This document shows positions 62,704 to 64,000 of a stretch of 64,000 nt of DNA, piece by piece. Made by a program: the position numbers and the translations under genes. Where the stretch lies: assembly GCA_002110465.1 (NCBI GenBank), contig NEED01000023.1, forward strand, positions 145,139-209,138, read 5' to 3'. The stretch is from an unicellular cyanobacterium SU2. GTDB lineage: Bacteria; Cyanobacteriota; Cyanobacteriia; Cyanobacteriales; Microcystaceae. The notes under the pieces are model-generated. The model was not told where the DNA came from and ran no database searches. It worked only from the letters and a program-made list of their open reading frames with translations. Position 1 is the stretch's first letter, and each line of letters opens with the position of its first letter.

Positions 62704-64000
62704 ATGACAAATGGAATGATTTATGAAATTGCCGCATTGATGCTTGTTTTGGGAGCTTCCCTCATTAACTACTGGCAACTTCGTAGTAATAGCCTGAAAC
62801 GAGAATTGCAACTTATTGAGAAACAAAAACAGCTAACAAAAGAAAAAGAATCCCTAAATGAGCAGCTAAACCGTGCCGTAGAATCTAATAAAATCTTAAA
62901 TAATGATCAGGAGAAAATTAAACGTCAATTTGATGAAGTATCTCATAAACTGACTAATCTCGAAGAAAGTGTTACTCAACTAGAAATTGAGAAAAGCGAT
63001 TTCGCTAAAAATTTACAAGAAAAACAGAAAGAAATTGCTGCTTTAACTAATACTTTGAATCAAGAAAAACAACAAGTTCTTTCCTTAGAAAATAACCTTA
63101 GCGAGTTAGAAAAATCCAAAGAAACTTCACAAATTGAACAACAAAAGGAAGTATCTTCTCTTCAACAAAAACTTGAGAGTTTGCGCCGTGAAAAAGATCA
63201 CACAGTAAATACGTTACAGAAAGAGATTGAAAAAGTTAGTAGTTTTCAACAACAAATAGATAGTTTAACTCAAGAGAAAGAAAAACTAGAAGAAACTCTG
63301 AAACAAGAAAGTGAAAAATTAGTTGATTTACAAGAACAAGTTAAGGAAAAAGATATCTTAGAAACAACCCAACAGCAACAAATAGCCAGTTTGACTCAAG
63401 AGCGAGATAAACTTGAAGAGACTCTGAAACAAGAAGCTCAGCAACTAGGCACTTTAGAACAAAATCTTCAACAGTTAGCTAAAGAAAGAGATACGATAGA
63501 AACTAATCTACAACAACAGATAATTAGTCTAACTCAAAATACAAGAAAATTAGAAGAAACCCTAACAAAAGAGCAGGAACAACTAGCTACACTACAAGAA
63601 CAAGTCAAAGAAAAGAACACTTTAGAAGCCACTCTACAACAACAGATAGAAAGTATTACTCAAGAGAAAGAAACTCTCCAACAAACTCTAACTAAAGAAC
63701 GAGAACAACTCACGACATTACAAAAGCAAAATCAAGAAAAATCTAGTGTAGAAACGACTCTACAACAACAGATAGAAAGTCTCACTCAAGAGAAAGAAAC
63801 TCTCCAACAAACTCTAACTAAAGAACGAGAACAACTCACGACATTACAAAAGCAAAATCAAGAAAAATCTAGTTTAGAAGCCACTCTACAACAACAGATA
63901 GAAAGTATTACTCAAGAGAAAGAAACTCTCCAACAAACTCTAACTAAAGAACGAGAACAACTCACGACATTACAAAAGCAAAATCAAGAAAAATCTAGTT
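62704..64000 (+). CDS. Membrane-anchored long coiled-coil protein, partial
   Basis: The frame opens at ATG 62704 with AGGAGAAGG upstream and runs off the window after 432 codons. One membrane helix (about residues 5-22) is followed by an unbroken coiled coil rich in Gln, Glu, Lys and Leu. From about residue 307 on, the chain is made of repeated 42-residue units (LQQQIESITQEKETLQQ-type). It may be a filament-forming or cell-shape protein like other cyanobacterial coiled-coil-rich proteins; that is inference. Confidence 0.82.
   Translation, partial: MTNGMIYEIAALMLVLGASLINYWQLRSNSLKRELQLIEKQKQLTKEKESLNEQLNRAVESNKILNNDQEKIKRQFDEVSHKLTNLEESVTQLEIEKSDFAKNLQEKQKEIAALTNTLNQEKQQVLSLENNLSELEKSKETSQIEQQKEVSSLQQKLESLRREKDHTVNTLQKEIEKVSSFQQQIDSLTQEKEKLEETLKQESEKLVDLQEQVKEKDILETTQQQQIASLTQERDKLEETLKQEAQQLGTLEQNLQQLAKERDTIETNLQQQIISLTQNTRKLEETLTKEQEQLATLQEQVKEKNTLEATLQQQIESITQEKETLQQTLTKEREQLTTLQKQNQEKSSVETTLQQQIESLTQEKETLQQTLTKEREQLTTLQKQNQEKSSLEATLQQQIESITQEKETLQQTLTKEREQLTTLQKQNQEKSS
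63622..63999 (+). repeat. Three tandem 126-bp near-identical coding repeats
   Basis: Units begin at 63622, 63748 and 63874. Each encodes 42 residues (six heptads). They differ at only a few bases. The array meets the window edge in phase, so more copies probably follow. Confidence 0.92.

Noticed and set aside
63622..63999. Regular long repeats that might be a CRISPR array
   Set aside because: Units are 126 bp, contiguous with no spacers, and keep an open coiled-coil frame.

Overview
The window comes from an AT-rich cyanobacterial chromosome. The clues are many HIP1 palindromes (GCGATCGC), phosphoribulokinase, a kai clock cluster, the glutamine synthetase inactivating factor IF7, an Yfr1 small RNA beside trxA, and several proteins found only in cyanobacteria. 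Gene content fits a unicellular Crocosphaera/Cyanothece/Rippkaea-type organism, but the sequence alone does not fix genus or species.

Positions 1-4370 are an accessory patch. It holds a large partial gene of unknown function, a Tyr/Asn/Gln-rich tandem-repeat protein, an XRE-type regulator, and a decayed IS1-like element sitting in a small gene. Positions 4370-9533 form a zinc island: znuA-znuC-znuB, two Zur-like boxes shared with a divergent FAD-dependent oxidoreductase, then a SmtB/ArsR-type repressor and a short cation efflux protein with a putative repeated operator. From 9.7 to 17.4 kb come ribosome assembly (rbgA), DNA uptake (comEC), a sensor kinase that lacks the phosphoacceptor His, and a His-tailed CbiX cobaltochelatase under a cobalamin riboswitch and next to a TnpB remnant. 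At 17.5-20 kb lies an unusual cNMP-binding/sigma54-type AAA/membrane polyferredoxin fusion. It is divergent from gifA, which has a perfect NtcA site.

After proA, tRNA-Gly(GCC) and prk comes the most interesting locus (24.55-27.45 kb). It is a kaiA-kaiB-kaiC operon of the non-standard KaiA3-KaiB3-KaiC3 type, with a KaiA whose N-terminus is a degenerate response-regulator receiver. From 27.6 to 34.1 kb are an M48 protease, queD, two small proteins, a 1.15-kb gene-free stretch, and lysA-cdaA-uppS (lysine, c-di-AMP and undecaprenyl-PP synthesis). At 34.6-35.6 kb an IS5-like remnant, itself carrying a GC-rich insert, has truncated a short-chain dehydrogenase. Then follow tadA, hisS, the remains of an AvaI/BsoBI-type restriction-modification system (39.7-40.5 kb), nagB, clpS, a CPBP protease, pcrA, Yfr1-trxA, murG, an LpxB-related protein, an ABC exporter, sppA and recF. 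The window ends inside a coiled-coil gene with near-identical 126-bp repeats.

Most of the chromosome here is ordinary housekeeping in short transcription units on both strands. Decayed insertion sequences and gene fragments mark four places of past rearrangement (3.5-4.3, 15.7-16.2, 34.6-35.6 and 39.7-40.8 kb). Several start codons were moved from the longest frame to an internal ATG with a better ribosome binding site; each case is stated.
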